NCBI RefSeq assembly: GCF_905171765.1 | Contig: NC_053390.1 | Span: forward strand, 510,491,565 to 510,555,564 | Source of the DNA: Bufo bufo | Lineage: Eukaryota; Chordata; Amphibia; Anura; Bufonidae | Reading direction: 5' to 3' | Length of the DNA stretch: 64,000 nt | In this document: positions 42,301-53,170 of the stretch, one piece after another | How the letters are laid out: each line of letters opens with the position of its first letter | Position numbering within the stretch: the stretch's first letter is position 1 | Position numbers and translations under genes: made by a program | Notes under the pieces: generated by a model | What the model was told of the DNA's origin: nothing | Seen by the model: only the letters and a program-made list of their open reading frames with translations | Database searches by the model: none

Positions 42301-42728
42301 CTGCCAGCAGAGTCTTCAAACAGCATAAGAGACTGCTGCATAACTTGAGGCTCAGACAGTTTCCCTGATATGCATGGGGGTGATGTGACAGACTGATGGG
42401 CTTGGTTTTCATGCGCCATCTGTGCTCTTTCTGCAGAAGACTGGGTGGGAGATAATGTGAACGTGCTGGATCCACTGTCGGCCACCCAATTGACTAATGC
42501 CTGTACCTGCTCAGGCCTTAGCTTCCTTAGAACGGCATTGGGCCCCACCAAATATCGCTGTAAATTCTGGTGGCTACTGGGATCTGAGGTAGTTGGTTCA
42601 CTAGGACGTGTGGCTGTGGCAGAACGGCCACGTCCTCTCCCAGCACCAGAGGGTCCACTAACACCACCACGACCATGTCCGCGTCCCCGTCCCTTATAGA
42701 TGTTTTCCTCATTGTTACCGTTCACCAC
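39319..42728 (-). pseudogene. hAT1 transposase (BED finger, RNase H-like, dimerisation domain)
   Basis: The start MVNGNNEENIYKGRGRG at 42728 opens a Gly/Arg-rich N-terminus. An acidic linker, a BED finger (about residues 285-335: CTLCHQSLKRG ... TRHLHAKH), the RNase H-like core with TTDTWTSKHGQGRYISLTAH (about 500) and GLVVCDNGQNLLQ (about 625), a Glu-rich insertion (about 830-950) and the C-terminal VLACPAASVLSERVFSTAGG block follow. Total about 1,135 codons, long for hAT because of the acidic insertions. Two lesions: in-frame TGA at 41471-41469, and a one-base frameshift near 40825 that truncates at 40812, after which the frame runs cleanly to 39319. Otherwise it is intact, so decay is recent. 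Confidence 0.92.
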
Positions 42729-42729
42729 A

Positions 42730-43720
42730 ATAAGAAAAAAATTATTTGGCCCAATGTATTGAATTCAAATTCAGGCCTTTTTTTACATGCACCTAACACT
42801 ATCTGGCTATCTATTTAGGTACCGTATTACACTAATACAGGCACATCAGTAACGACAGATTTAGCTGAATATAAATTGTAGGCCTAGTATTTAGGCCCTT
42901 GATGACAGGTATCCCTTTTACAGACAGAATTAGACTTGGAAATGCACGGTAGTGTGTGAAGTTATTGAGGAGGACCCTATCCGCACCTTCAATGTAATAT
43001 ACCCTTTTATGGATAGATTTAAACTTGGCCTGATACAGCAGAAACCACTGATTTAGGGAATTGCTAAGTAGGGAATTGTATTTCAACCCAGAACAAAAAC
43101 TGTGCTTTGGCGGACACTAAATAGATTGACCAGCCATAGCAGTAACAACAGATTTAGCTGAATATAAATTGTAGGCCTAGTATTTAGGCCCTGGATGACA
43201 GGTATCCCTTTTATGGACAGAATTAGACTTGGAAATGCACGGTAGCGTGTGAAGTTATTGAGGATGACCCTATCCGCACCTTCAATCTAATATACCCTTT
43301 TATGGATAGATTTAACCTTGGCCTGATACAGCAGAAACCACTGATTTAGGGAATTGCTAAGTTGGGAATTGTATTTCAACCCAGAACAAAAACTGTGCTT
43401 TGGCGGACACTAAATAGATTGACCAGCCACAGCAGTAACAACAGATTTAGCTGAATATAAATTGTAGGCCTAGTATTTAGGCCCTGGATGACAGGTATCC
43501 CTTTTACGGACAGAATTAGACTTGGAAATGCACGGTAGTGTGTGAAGTTATTGAGGATGACCCTATCCGCACCTTCAATCTAATATACCCTTTTATGGAT
43601 AGATTTAACCTTGGCCTGATACAGCAGAAACCACTGATTTAGGGAATTGCTAAGTTGGGAATTGTATTTCAACCCAGAACAAAAACTGTGCTTTGGCAGA
43701 CAGCAGACATTATTACAATT
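42730..43720. repeat. hAT1 5' leader with three 293-bp tandem copies
   Basis: CAGTAAC-ACAGATTTAGCTG starts at 42847, 43140 and 43433 (exact 293-bp period), each unit ending near CACTAAATAGATTGACCAGCC. A decayed partial unit follows to about 43780. It lies upstream of the transposase start, between gene and TIR. Confidence 0.93.
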
Positions 43721-44382
43721 GGCTAGCCACAGCTGAAACACCAGATTTAGGGTACTGCTATTTTAGCTATTGTATTTTACCCCTCAATAAAATAGTAAGC
43801 ACAGCCAAGCCCCTGATGTAGGATATAGCAAAAAAAACAACACACTATTGATGGTTAAAAATGGACTTGGTGCCAGCTTGTGCTGGCGCACCACAAGACA
43901 CAAAATGGCTGCCGATCACCCCAGAAAAAAGTGACTGAAAAACGCTCTGGGCAGCCTTAAAACAGTGAGCAATTGAATAGCAGAGGTTGTATGATACACA
44001 GCTGTATATCGATCACTTCAGTAAATAAATCACTGCCTAATCTCGCCCTAACAGCAGCAGCTGCATCCTATCCCTACACTGATCAGAGCAGAGTGACGTG
44101 CGGCGCTACGTGACTCCAGCTTAAATAGAGGCTGGGTCACATGCTGCACTGTCCAATCACAGCCATGCCAATAGTAGGCATGGCTGTGATGGCCTCTTGG
44201 GGCAAGTAGTATGACGCTTGTTGATTGGCTGCTTTGCAGCCTTTCAAAAAGCGCCAAGAAAGCGCCGAACACCGAACCCGAACCCGGACTTTTACGAAAA
44301 TGTTCGGGTTCGGGTCCGTGTCACGGACACCCCAAAATTCGGTACGAACCCGAACTATACAGTTCGGGTTCGCTCATCCCTA
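43721..44382. other. hAT1 right end, noncoding
   Basis: Unique noncoding sequence to about 44260, with a palindrome-like CATGCCAATAGTAGGCATG (44163-44181). Then come the GTTCGGGTTCG motifs and the TIR. No gene seen. Confidence 0.6.
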
Positions 44383-44390
44383 GACATAAG

Positions 44391-46033
44391 TCCAAAGCAA
44401 AAAAAGTAAGGGAGAAGAGTTAGACCTTTTCAGCCTCAGCACACTTGTGTTAACAGAGTAAGAAACTAGGGTTCTAAATAAAGTTTGCCCCTACCTATAG
44501 ATGTATTACCATATCCAACAAGGTGATCTTTGATCAGCAAAGAAAGGAGGATGAAAATGATGTACATTAAAAAATAATCATCCTTTAATCCAAAAAATAA
44601 AGAGAATGAATGGAGGCCTTCGAAAGAGTGGTATTGAAGGATTTAGAAGAAATGCATATGCAACAGAAAATAAAAAGAACAGAAATATAGTCATCAAGCC
44701 AGCAGATAGGAGGGGGGCATTGTTATTTTAGATTGGAGCCAGTATGAGAAGGTAATAGAAAATAATTTGTCAGATATAAATACATGTAAGAAATTAAGGA
44801 AAATCCCTGTGACAGAATATAAAAAGGAATTCCTAAATGTATCTAAATAAGAACAAGAAAGGAAGATTTGGAAAAAGAAAAAATATGACTTTTTGAACAT
44901 TGCCCACCCCATTACCCCCCTTCCCCTGTTATTTATATTACCTGCCTAAAGTACACAAAGACCCTAAGAATCTGCCTAAATAATTGTATAAATAGACTTG
45001 GTTACGAGGAGGGTTTCAGAGTATATAGATCTTTTCCTCCAGATGCATTGTATGTGAAAATGGCCCCCTCGTATCTGAAAGACATGGGGGATGTCCTGAG
45101 GGTAATAGGACAGGACAGGATTTTCTTGGAGGATATGTACCTAATATGTGACGTCATTGTATACCATTATTCTGAAAGGTATAGGATTACGAGCGGTAGA
45201 TTGAAGATTGAAGATGAAGGCCTCGCACAAAAACAAAAATGTTTTATTATAGAATGTATAGACTTCTGCCTTACGCACAACTATTTTTGGGATGGGGAGA
45301 ATTTGTTCCGACTGTCTCTAATATTTTTATGACATACTGGGAGTTTTTTTTATTGATCATTTGCAGCAATGTAGAGAGAAAATCTATTTAATATTGTGGA
45401 AGAGATATATCTATATCAATGTTTATGCTTATGGAAGGGGACAAAAGTGGAGCTAAAGGAATTTATGGAGAATATCAGCCAACAGTCAGTCAGTTTTCTG
45501 GACCTTGAGATTTTTGCAAAGGGAGTTTAGAGATCAAAGTCAAATACTAAATTAAAGGTTTATAAAAAAGGGATATAGGGAGGAGGAACTAACGAAAAAT
45601 ATGGAAGAGGTAGAGAGAAATACTAAAACACAAAAAACTGAAAAATCAGAAGTGGAAAAGTTAAAATATGCATTTATGAACCAATTTAATGTGAATCATA
45701 CACAACTAAAATGTATATTTAAAACGAGCTGGAGAGTTTTAAAAAATTACCCAGTTCCAGGTTGGATTCTACCTAAAGCTCCTCCATTTATTTTTAAAAA
45801 GTCACCTATGGTCAAAAATAAATTGGTGCACAGTAGTTTTTTTCAGTACAAAAAAGACTCCTCTAAAGAAGTATTCACATGGTACGGTTTCTGCGTAGCC
45901 TGCAAGAATTGGTATAAAGAAAAGAAGAATAAAAGTAAATTAGAAAGTATTATCTCAGACACTAGAAATAAAGAGTTTAAAGTACAGGGAACTTTATGTA
46001 TGATTTTAGTGAGTGATATATGTGCTGGAGTGC
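44391..46033 (+). pseudogene. PLE3 reverse transcriptase, heavily decayed
   Basis: Pieces in shifting frames match PLE1 in order: an LSTLVLTES...NKGLTFAPT block (about 44430-44505), NIVIKPADR (about 44690), KKLRKIPVTEYKKEF (about 44785-44835), LFILPKVHKDPKNLP (about 44930), a palm-like stretch at 45048-45332 (TSGRLKIEDEG, IDFCLTHNYFW), SVSFLDLEIF (about 45490), and the linker to GIY-YIG at 45601-46030 (WRVLKNYPVPGWILPKAPPF). The catalytic YIDD is not recognisable. Many stops and indels. It is interrupted by Gypsy2 inside the GIY-YIG domain and resumes at 51598. Confidence 0.8.
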
Positions 46034-46038
46034 CCGTG
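46034..46038. repeat. Gypsy2 target-site duplication, left copy
   Basis: CCGTG before the LTR; repeated at 51593-51597 after the right LTR. Confidence 0.9.
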
Positions 46039-46690
46039 TGTCACGAGGGTATCGAGAACCACGCCTGACTCCGTTATACCCGGGGTCAGGAAGTCGCAGC
46101 GGTTGGCTGCACGCTCTATTTAAGATAGGGCTGTTTTCCTTATGGTAGCTTTCTGGGTTTGCTTTGCAAACCCTTTTGGCTCACTCAGGGATCCGTAGCT
46201 CCTTCTCCTCAGCTGTTCCTTGTCCAGCACTCCCAGACCTCCTTATATTCCTCTCTCACACTTCTCTGGTTGCCAGAGATAGAGCTTCCTGCCTGGACAT
46301 CTATTCTGACCTTCTGGAGCTGTGTTGCTGCGTTCGCTGGTAGTTGGTCCAGAACGCTACCCTCCGGATCCCTGTTGGACCTTTTTGGTTTATTGTGGTC
46401 GCCCACCTGGGTGTGTGTGTTTGTCTGTTTTGTCTGTCCTCTCCCTGGTGTTTCCCTCTTAGTGATAGTGGTGTGGACTAGCGATCCCACCGGCCTGTTC
46501 ACTATCTAGGGCTCATATTAGGGAAAGCCAGGGTTTAGGCACGTGATCGCCGCACGGGTGAGGAACCCGTCTAGGGACGCCAGGGCAGTCAGGTGCCAGC
46601 CGCAAGGTGAGTTAGGGGTCACCACCTTTCCCTCTCCCTTGGGCAGGGCTTTCCCTGTTTTCCTCCCTGTGCGTGACGTCGGTCATTACA
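46039..46690 (+). repeat. Gypsy2 5' LTR
   Basis: Starts TGTCACGAGG, ends GGTCATTACA. A CTATTTAAGA string near 46116 could serve as a TATA-like element. Identical to the 3' LTR by direct comparison. Confidence 0.95.
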
Positions 46691-46769
46691 TTATCTCTGG
46701 CCCTTATTTTGTGTAGGTAAAAAAAAATAAAAAATAAAATAATTTTTTTTTACCTACTTAGAATCCAGT

Positions 46770-47524
46770 ATGGATCAAATTGCTGCTCTGTCCAAACAAT
46801 TTCATGGCCTGTCTTTGGAGGTGGTAGGATTGAAGGCGTCGGTCCTCCAGCAACAGCAGCAATTACAACTGACTGCAAGCCCAGCGGTTGCTACTGGTAA
46901 CCAGGTTGTTGCGGAACCCAAGGTCCCTCTCCCTGACAGATTTTCTGGGGGAAGGGACAAGTTTTTGACATTCCGTGAGGCCTGTAAGTTATATTTTAAA
47001 CTGCGCCCTTACTCCTCTGGTAATGAAGATCAGCGGGTGGGGGTTGTTATTTCCCTGCTGCAGGGGGATCCGCAGTCCTGGGCGTTCTCTTTACCTACTG
47101 ATTCCCAGGCTCTTCGGTCAGTGGATGAGTTTTTCGGGGCCTTGGGTCTCATATATGATGACCCTGACCGAGTCGCCCAGGCTGAAACAAGATTACGGAG
47201 ACTCTTACAAGGAGAGCGGCTGGTAGAGTAGTATTGCTCTGAATTCCGTAGGTGGGCTACGTATAACCAATGGAACGACCCGGCTCTCAGGAGTCAGTTC
47301 TGCTCTGGGTCATCCGAAAGGGTTAAGGATGCGCTTGCATTATATGAGACCCCCTTTTCCCTTGATGCGGTTATGTCCCTTTCTATCCGAATAGATAGAC
47401 GCCTTAGGGACAGGTTGAAAAAAACCGGAGCAATTGGTAACCCCTCCCAAGCAGCAGTTAGTCTGTACGGACTTAGACGAGCCTATGCAGCTAGGAGGAA
47501 CTACTCATCAGGTCCGTCCTCCTG
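46770..47524 (+). pseudogene. Gypsy2 gag
   Basis: The start MDQIAALSKQFHGLSLEVVG at 46770 resembles the Gypsy1 gag start. The capsid-like core contains PDRFSGGRDKFLTFREACKL and FFGALGLIYDDPD. A TAG at 47229-47231 interrupts it just before YCSEFRRWA, where Gypsy1 continues. A frame change within the A-run at about 47417-47423 moves the remaining Gag part into the frame of 47434, where the zinc knuckle lies. Gag would assemble the particle. This copy cannot make a full one. Confidence 0.9.
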
Positions 47525-48678
47525 AGGCTCGCCGTAGGCGTGGGGTTTGTTTTTTTTGTGGGGAGAGGGGTCATTTCATTAATGTCTGTCCTTCTTTCCT
47601 CAGAAACAAAAGACCGTCGGAAAAACTACTAACCCCAGGCTGTGTGGAGGATGTCAGCCGGGGGGTATACGTTTCCTCCATACGTACATCGCAATTTGTG
47701 TTGCCAGCGGTTATTATTTTTGGTGATAAGACGGAGACTATTTCTTTCTTTCTAGACAGTGGAGCAGGGGTAAATTTGATAGATGCCCATTTTGCCCGCA
47801 CTTTGGGTTTGTCTCTCTGTACTTTACAGAGACCCATTCCCATATTCGCTATTGATTCTGCTCCCCTGTCTCAGAGAAACCTCACGCACATTGTTCATAA
47901 TTTACACCTTCGGGTAGGGGACCACCATAACGAGATGCTTTCAGGTTATGTTCTGGAGGGGCTTCCCACTCCGGTAGTGCTGGGTCTTCCCTGGTTGGTA
48001 GCGCACAATCCAGTGGTGGATTGGCAGGCCAGGGAGATATTGGAGTGGAGTGAGCAGTGCAGAGAAAATTGCTTAAATAGCAATTGCTTAGTCGCCTCCA
48101 TAACTACCCTACCTACATTTATTTCGGACTTTGAGGATGTTTTTTCTGAAAAGGGTTGTCAGAAGTTACCAGCTCATCGTCCTTATGATTGCCCGGTTAA
48201 CCTTATTCCCGGCGCAAAATTACCCAAGACCAGGTTATATAATCTTTCGGGTCCAGAGAGACAAGCCATGAAAGATTATATCTCCGAGAGCTTGGCTAAG
48301 GGACACATCAGACCCTCTTCTTCACCCGTGGCTGCAGGGTTTTTCTTCGTTAAAAAGAAAGATGGGGGCCTGCGTCCTTGCTTAGATTTTCGCGAATTAA
48401 ATCAGATAACCATCCGAGACCCATACCCTCTTCCTCTCATTCCTGACCTGTTTAATCAGATTGCGGGTGCTAGGTGGTTCTCCAAACTTGATCTTAGGGG
48501 TGCCTACAATCTGATTCGTATTAAGGAGGGGGATGAGTGGAAGACAGCATTTAACACCCCTGAGGGGCATTATGAAAATCTAATTATGCCTTTCGGTCTG
48601 ACCAATGCTCCTGCCTTCTTTCAACATTTCGTTAATGACATTTTTAGTCATCTAATCGGCAGGTTAGTGGTAATATAG
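47434..48678 (+). pseudogene. Gypsy2 gag end and pol: zinc knuckle, protease, RT first part
   Basis: EPMQLGG leads to a CCHC knuckle ([14 protein letters not shown], about 47550). The aspartic protease has [11 protein letters not shown] (about 47752). The RT follows: [50 protein letters not shown] (first catalytic Asp) and [13 protein letters not shown]. The frame stops with TAG at 48676-48678 at the position normally held by the aromatic residue before LDD in the RT active site. LDDILIYSS continues in frame right after it. Confidence 0.92.
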
Positions 48679-50073
48679 CTAGATGATATTTTAATTTATT
48701 CGTCTGATCTGAAAACACATGAGGTGCATGTCAGACAAGTACTGCAGGTCCTACGGACGAATGAATTATATGCTAAAATTGAAAAATGTGTCTTCGCCGT
48801 TCAGGAGATACAATTCCTGGGTTATTTTTTATCTGCGTCAGGTTTCCGTATGGATCCTAGGAAGGTCCAGGCAATTTTAGATTGGGATCTTCCTGAGAAC
48901 CTCAAAGCACTACAACGGTTCTTGGGCTTCGCGAATTTCTATAGGAAATTCATTAAAAATTATTCACTTATTGTAAAACCGCTTACTGACATGACTAGGA
49001 AGGGGACTGATTTTTCTAAATGGTCTGACGCCGCTAAAGTTGCTTTTTCCTCTCTAAAAGAGAGGTTTACCTCAGCACCTGTACTAGTCCAACCTGATGT
49101 CTCTCAGCCTTTTATTGTTGAAGTCGATGCGTCAGAGGTGGGAGTGGGGGCGGTGCTGTCTCAGGGTCCGTCTCCTGGCAAATGGCGTCCTTGTGCTTTC
49201 TTTTCTAAAAAACTATCTGCAGCAGAAAAGAACTACGATATTGGCAATAGGGAACTATTAGCTATTAAACTTGCGTTTGAGGAGTGGCGTCATTTCTTAG
49301 AGGGGGCAGTCCACCCCGTCACTGTGATTACGGACCACAAAAATCTTCTGTACCTCGAATCAGCTAAGCGTCTCACCCCTAGACAGGCTAGGTGGTCGCT
49401 ATTTTTTACCAGGTTTAACTTTGTGATTACCTATCGTCCTGGGGCAAAGAACACCAAGGCTGATGCACTATCTCGTTGTTTCCCTGGAGGGGGTAATGTG
49501 AGTGATCCGGTACCCATTCTTCAAAGAGGAGTGGTTGTTTCTGCGGTACACTCTGTTTTGGAGGGGAAGGTGTTAGAGGCCCAGGGGGACGCCCCGGTCT
49601 CTTGCCCCTCAGAGAAATTGTTTGTACCGTTGAACTTACGTTTCGAATTATTAAAGGAACATCATAATTCGGCACTTGCTGGGCACCCGGGTAGTAAAGC
49701 AACCTTGGAACTATTGTCTCGTCGTTTTTGGTGGCCAAGGTTGCGTCAGGATGTATTGGATTTTGTGTCTTCTTGTTCTACCTGTGCGCGCGCAAAAGTT
49801 TCACATACACGTCCTGCAGGGTCTCTATTACCACTCGTCATTCCCAATAGACCGTACACACATCTGTCAATGGATTTTATCACTGACTTACCTTTGTCTG
49901 TGGGTAAAACAGTTATTTTGGTAGTAGTGGACAGGTTTAGCAAAATGGTACACTTCATTGCGTTACCCGCACTACCTAATGCTAAGACTCTTGCTCAGGT
50001 ATTCGTCAGTGAAATCGTGAAGCTTCACGGGGTCCGATGTTGTTTCGGATCGAGGTACCCAGTTTATTTCTAA
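48679..50073 (+). pseudogene. Gypsy2 pol: RT end, RNase H, integrase first part
   Basis: It continues in the same frame as the preceding piece: LDDILIYSSDLKTH, the RT connection, RNase H (PFIVEVDASEVGVGAVLSQ, then NYDIGNRELLAI and TDHKNLLYLES), the integrase zinc-binding region (HHNSALAGHPGSKATLELL, then CSTCARAK) and the core start (SMDFITDLP, VVVDRFSKMVHF). A short deletion near 50034, just before the second integrase Asp, shifts the frame, which ends at 50071-50073. The first convenient Met (48724) is not a real start. Confidence 0.92.
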
Positions 50074-51025
50074 ATTTTGGAAAGCTTTTTGTTCCCGTTT
50101 GGGGGTACACTTGTCCTTTTCCTCAGCTTTCCATCCTCAGTCGAATGGACAGACTGAGCGTACCAACCAAAACCTTGAGACATATCTAAGATGTTTTGTG
50201 TCTGAAAACCAAGAGTTGTGGTCATCATATTTACCGTTAGCTGAGTTTGCCATAAATAATCGTCGTCAGGAATCCACTGGCAAGTCACCATTTCTTGGTG
50301 CATATGGTTTTCATCCCCAATTCTGTACTTTCAAAGAGGGGGGGTCTTCTGGGGTTCCCGAAGAGGAACGGTTTTCGTCATCTCTTTCATCGGTATGGCA
50401 GAAGGTGCAAGCTAACTTGAAAAATATGGGAGGTAAATACAAATGCATGGCTGATAAGAGACGGTCGCCAGGTCCGGACCTAGGAGTGAATGACTATGTG
50501 TGGTTGTCTACTAGGAATATTAAATTGAAGGTTCCCTCTTGGAAACTGGGTCCTAGGTTTATTGGCCCTTACAAAATTCTAGCCATCATCAACCCCGTGG
50601 CTTTTCGCCTGGAGTTACCTCAGACTTTTAAAATTCATAATGTTTTTCATAAGTCGTTACTCAAAAAATATGTTCCACCTCTAGAACCATCACCGCTGCC
50701 ACCCCCTCCTGTTGTCGTGGATGGTAATCTAGAATTTCAGATATCCAAAATTGTTAATTCTCGTCGGGTCCGCCGCTCTCTTCAATATCTGGTGCATTGG
50801 AGAGGTTACGGTCCCGAGGAAAGAATGTGGGTTCCTGCGTCTGAGGTAAACGCCGACAGGTTAGTTCGGGTTTTTCATGCCTCTCATCCTGAGAGACCTG
50901 GTCCTGAGTGTCCGGAGGCCCCTCGTAGAGAGGGGGGTACTGTCACGAGGGTATCGAGAACCACGCCTGACTCCGTTATACCCGGGGTCAGGAAGTCGCA
51001 GCGGTTGGCTGCACGCTCTATTTAA
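50074..51025 (+). pseudogene. Gypsy2 pol end: integrase core, C-terminal domain and chromodomain
   Basis: This resumes in the shifted frame (from about 50045): FSSAFHPQSNGQTERTNQN (core, catalytic Glu region), LAEFAINNRRQES, VWLSTRNIKLKVPSWKLGP and HNVFHKSLL. A chromodomain then spans about 50726-50890 (NLEFQISKIVNSRRVRRSLQ, YLVHWRGYGPEERMWVPASE). Natural translation would end around the start of the right LTR. Aromatic residues expected for methyl-lysine binding (Y, W) are present. Close relative of Gypsy1 10899-11690. Confidence 0.92.
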
Positions 51026-51592
51026 GATAGGGCTGTTTTCCTTATGGTAGCTTTCTGGGTTTGCTTTGCAAACCCTTTTGGCTCACTCAGGGATCCGTAG
51101 CTCCTTCTCCTCAGCTGTTCCTTGTCCAGCACTCCCAGACCTCCTTATATTCCTCTCTCACACTTCTCTGGTTGCCAGAGATAGAGCTTCCTGCCTGGAC
51201 ATCTATTCTGACCTTCTGGAGCTGTGTTGCTGCGTTCGCTGGTAGTTGGTCCAGAACGCTACCCTCCGGATCCCTGTTGGACCTTTTTGGTTTATTGTGG
51301 TCGCCCACCTGGGTGTGTGTGTTTGTCTGTTTTGTCTGTCCTCTCCCTGGTGTTTCCCTCTTAGTGATAGTGGTGTGGACTAGCGATCCCACCGGCCTGT
51401 TCACTATCTAGGGCTCATATTAGGGAAAGCCAGGGTTTAGGCACGTGATCGCCGCACGGGTGAGGAACCCGTCTAGGGACGCCAGGGCAGTCAGGTGCCA
51501 GCCGCAAGGTGAGTTAGGGGTCACCACCTTTCCCTCTCCCTTGGGCAGGGCTTTCCCTGTTTTCCTCCCTGTGCGTGACGTCGGTCATTACA
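50941..51592 (+). repeat. Gypsy2 3' LTR
   Basis: 652 bp, identical to the 5' LTR. Followed by the TSD CCGTG at 51593-51597. Confidence 0.95.
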
Positions 51593-51597
51593 CCGTG

Positions 51598-51850
51598 CAA
51601 CCTCAGATACGTGGGAAGAACGATGAGAAAAGAACACATCTGAAATATTAAAAAGGCACTAGAGACACATATTTTGCCGGCACATTGTAAAAAATGTCAT
51701 GGGAAAATTCCAAGAGGCCTCAATTTTATAGGTGCTGAGTTAGTTCAAAACTAATGGAGAGGCAGTGACCCTAGTTAAAATATAAATAAAAGAGAGTTAA
51801 AGTGGATATGCAATCTACAGACACTACAACCTTTGGGACTAAATAGAGTG
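51598..51850 (+). pseudogene. PLE3 GIY-YIG domain and C-terminus
   Basis: Across the Gypsy2 target site the frame reads CNLRYVGRTMRKEHI, aligning with CNLLYVGRTTQSLKERM of PLE1. The part before it (ending AGVPV) is at 46033. Further on, LQTLQPLGLNRVAYQ (about 51815-51860) matches the conserved PLE C-terminus (FKLNTLIPFGLNES). Stops and small indels lie between. Confidence 0.8.
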
Positions 51851-52672
51851 GCATATCAAGTCATCTTGTGTGGATTGAAGATCAGGAAACATATATCCAT
51901 ATGGAGGGAATAAAAGAATGAAATATTCTCTGTAATGAAGTAGAGAGATAGAAGAAATTGAGAACGAACGTATTCCGTTAGGAAGCACATGCAGAACTAT
52001 ACAGATTGTAATTAGTTTGAGCAAATTGAAGTATCCGAAGTACACTTCGATCTGAATTTCAGGAAAGATTCAGTTCACCACAAAGATGAATTTCCTTGTG
52101 CTTGGTGGTAACAAATGAATTTTTCCTAAAATGGCAGCTAAAAGTAAAAAAAATTATGCTCAGTATAATATATACTCATCACAGAGAAAAAATATCATCA
52201 CCGATTGATTGTGATTTAGAGATGCAGCGGAGATTGAAGGTGGAGACTGGGGAACTGGAGCATAAACCTGGGGATAGCAACTGCTTCATACTAAAGATCA
52301 AAATACTTACCTCTTTAAGGAGTTTCTGATTGTTCGTGCCTTGCGGATCTGGTAAAATTGAATATAGACCTATTCTCTTTGGGATCATTTCGAAAAAGGA
52401 CAGCATTTTTCAGTTTTTTGCATACCACTGTAGTTTATTATAGAGCTGCAGAAGCAATAGCAAAATGTGGAAAAGGCATCATCCCCATAGCTAAATGAGC
52501 AGGAAGAGGAGACTGCATGTAGTAAACAATGGCCCAAATTTACTAATGTGGATGCACCTAAATCTTGGCATAAATTGCATCAAAATATGGCATAATTTGG
52601 CACAGCAATATTTGGACCCTATCCTGAAAAGGGGGTGTAACTTAACAGCAGAGCTATTCTGTCTCTAACTAA
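51851..52672. other. Unassigned; includes a probable MITE piece
   Basis: The stretch near 52030-52140 (CCGAAGTACACTTCGATCTG and following) resembles the end of a hAT-type MITE by memory. I could not place both ends. No gene seen. Confidence 0.35.
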
Positions 52673-53170
52673 GGCTACTTTCACACGAGCGTTCGGAGCG
52701 GATCCGTCTGATGTTTCATCAGACGGATCCGCTCCGATAATGCAGACGTTTGCATCCGTTCAGAACGGATCCGTCTGCATTATTACTTAGAAAATTTTCT
52801 AAGTCAGAAAGTAGCCTGAGCGGATCCGTTCAGACTTTACATTGAAAGTCAATGGGGAACGGATCCGCTTGAAGATTAAGCCATATGGTGTCATCTTCAA
52901 GCGGATCCGTCCCCATTGACTTCCATTATAAGTCTGGACGGATCCGCTCGCCTCCGCACGGCCAGGCGGACACCCGAACGCTGCAAGCAGCGTTCAGGTG
53001 TCCGCTCACTGAGCGGAGCGGAGGCTGAGCGCTGGCAGGCGGATGCATTCTCAGTGGATCCGCCTCCACTGAGAATGCATTAGGGCCAGACGGATGCGTT
53101 CGGGGCCGCTCGTGAGCCCCTTCAAACGGAGCGCACGAGCGGACACCCGAACGCTCGTGTGAAAGTAGCC
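52673..53170. mobile_element. Harbinger-like MITE, 498 bp
   Basis: Inverted ends GGCTACTTTCACACGAGCGT, flanked by TAA on both sides (52670-52672, 53171-53173). Made almost entirely of internal palindromes around CGGATCCG (for example 52710-52736 and 52856-52922). No coding capacity. Confidence 0.88.

Larger units (their letters stand above)
35358..44382 (-). mobile_element. hAT1: 9-kb hAT element with internal satellite array
   Basis: The TIRs TAGAGTTGAGCGAAC (35358) and, inverted, TAGGGATGAGCGAAC (ending 44382) are flanked by identical 8-bp TSDs GACATAAG (35350-35357 and 44383-44390). TSD length, BED finger and C-terminal dimerisation motif all say hAT. In the transposase direction (minus) it has a triplicated 5' leader, the gene and a 3.5-kb array. 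A second, partial copy starts at 61626. Confidence 0.95.
46039..51592 (+). mobile_element. Gypsy2: Ty3/Gypsy chromovirus, young but defective
   Basis: LTRs of 652 bp at 46039-46690 and 50941-51592 look identical along their whole length. Gag, protease, RT, RNase H, integrase and chromodomain follow in the standard order. The 5-bp TSD is CCGTG. A purine-rich tract with a run of G (50927-50938) sits just before the right LTR. I did not recognise a clear tRNA primer-binding site after 46690. Confidence 0.95.

Noticed and set aside
46159..46509. 116-codon frame inside the Gypsy2 LTR (also at 51061-51411)
   Set aside because: It lies in LTR regulatory DNA, is repeated because the LTRs are identical, and resembles no known protein.
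51598..52672. Hammerhead ribozyme in PLE3
   Set aside because: No CTGANGA...GAAA core follows the PLE3 C-terminus; its 3' region is probably lost or decayed.
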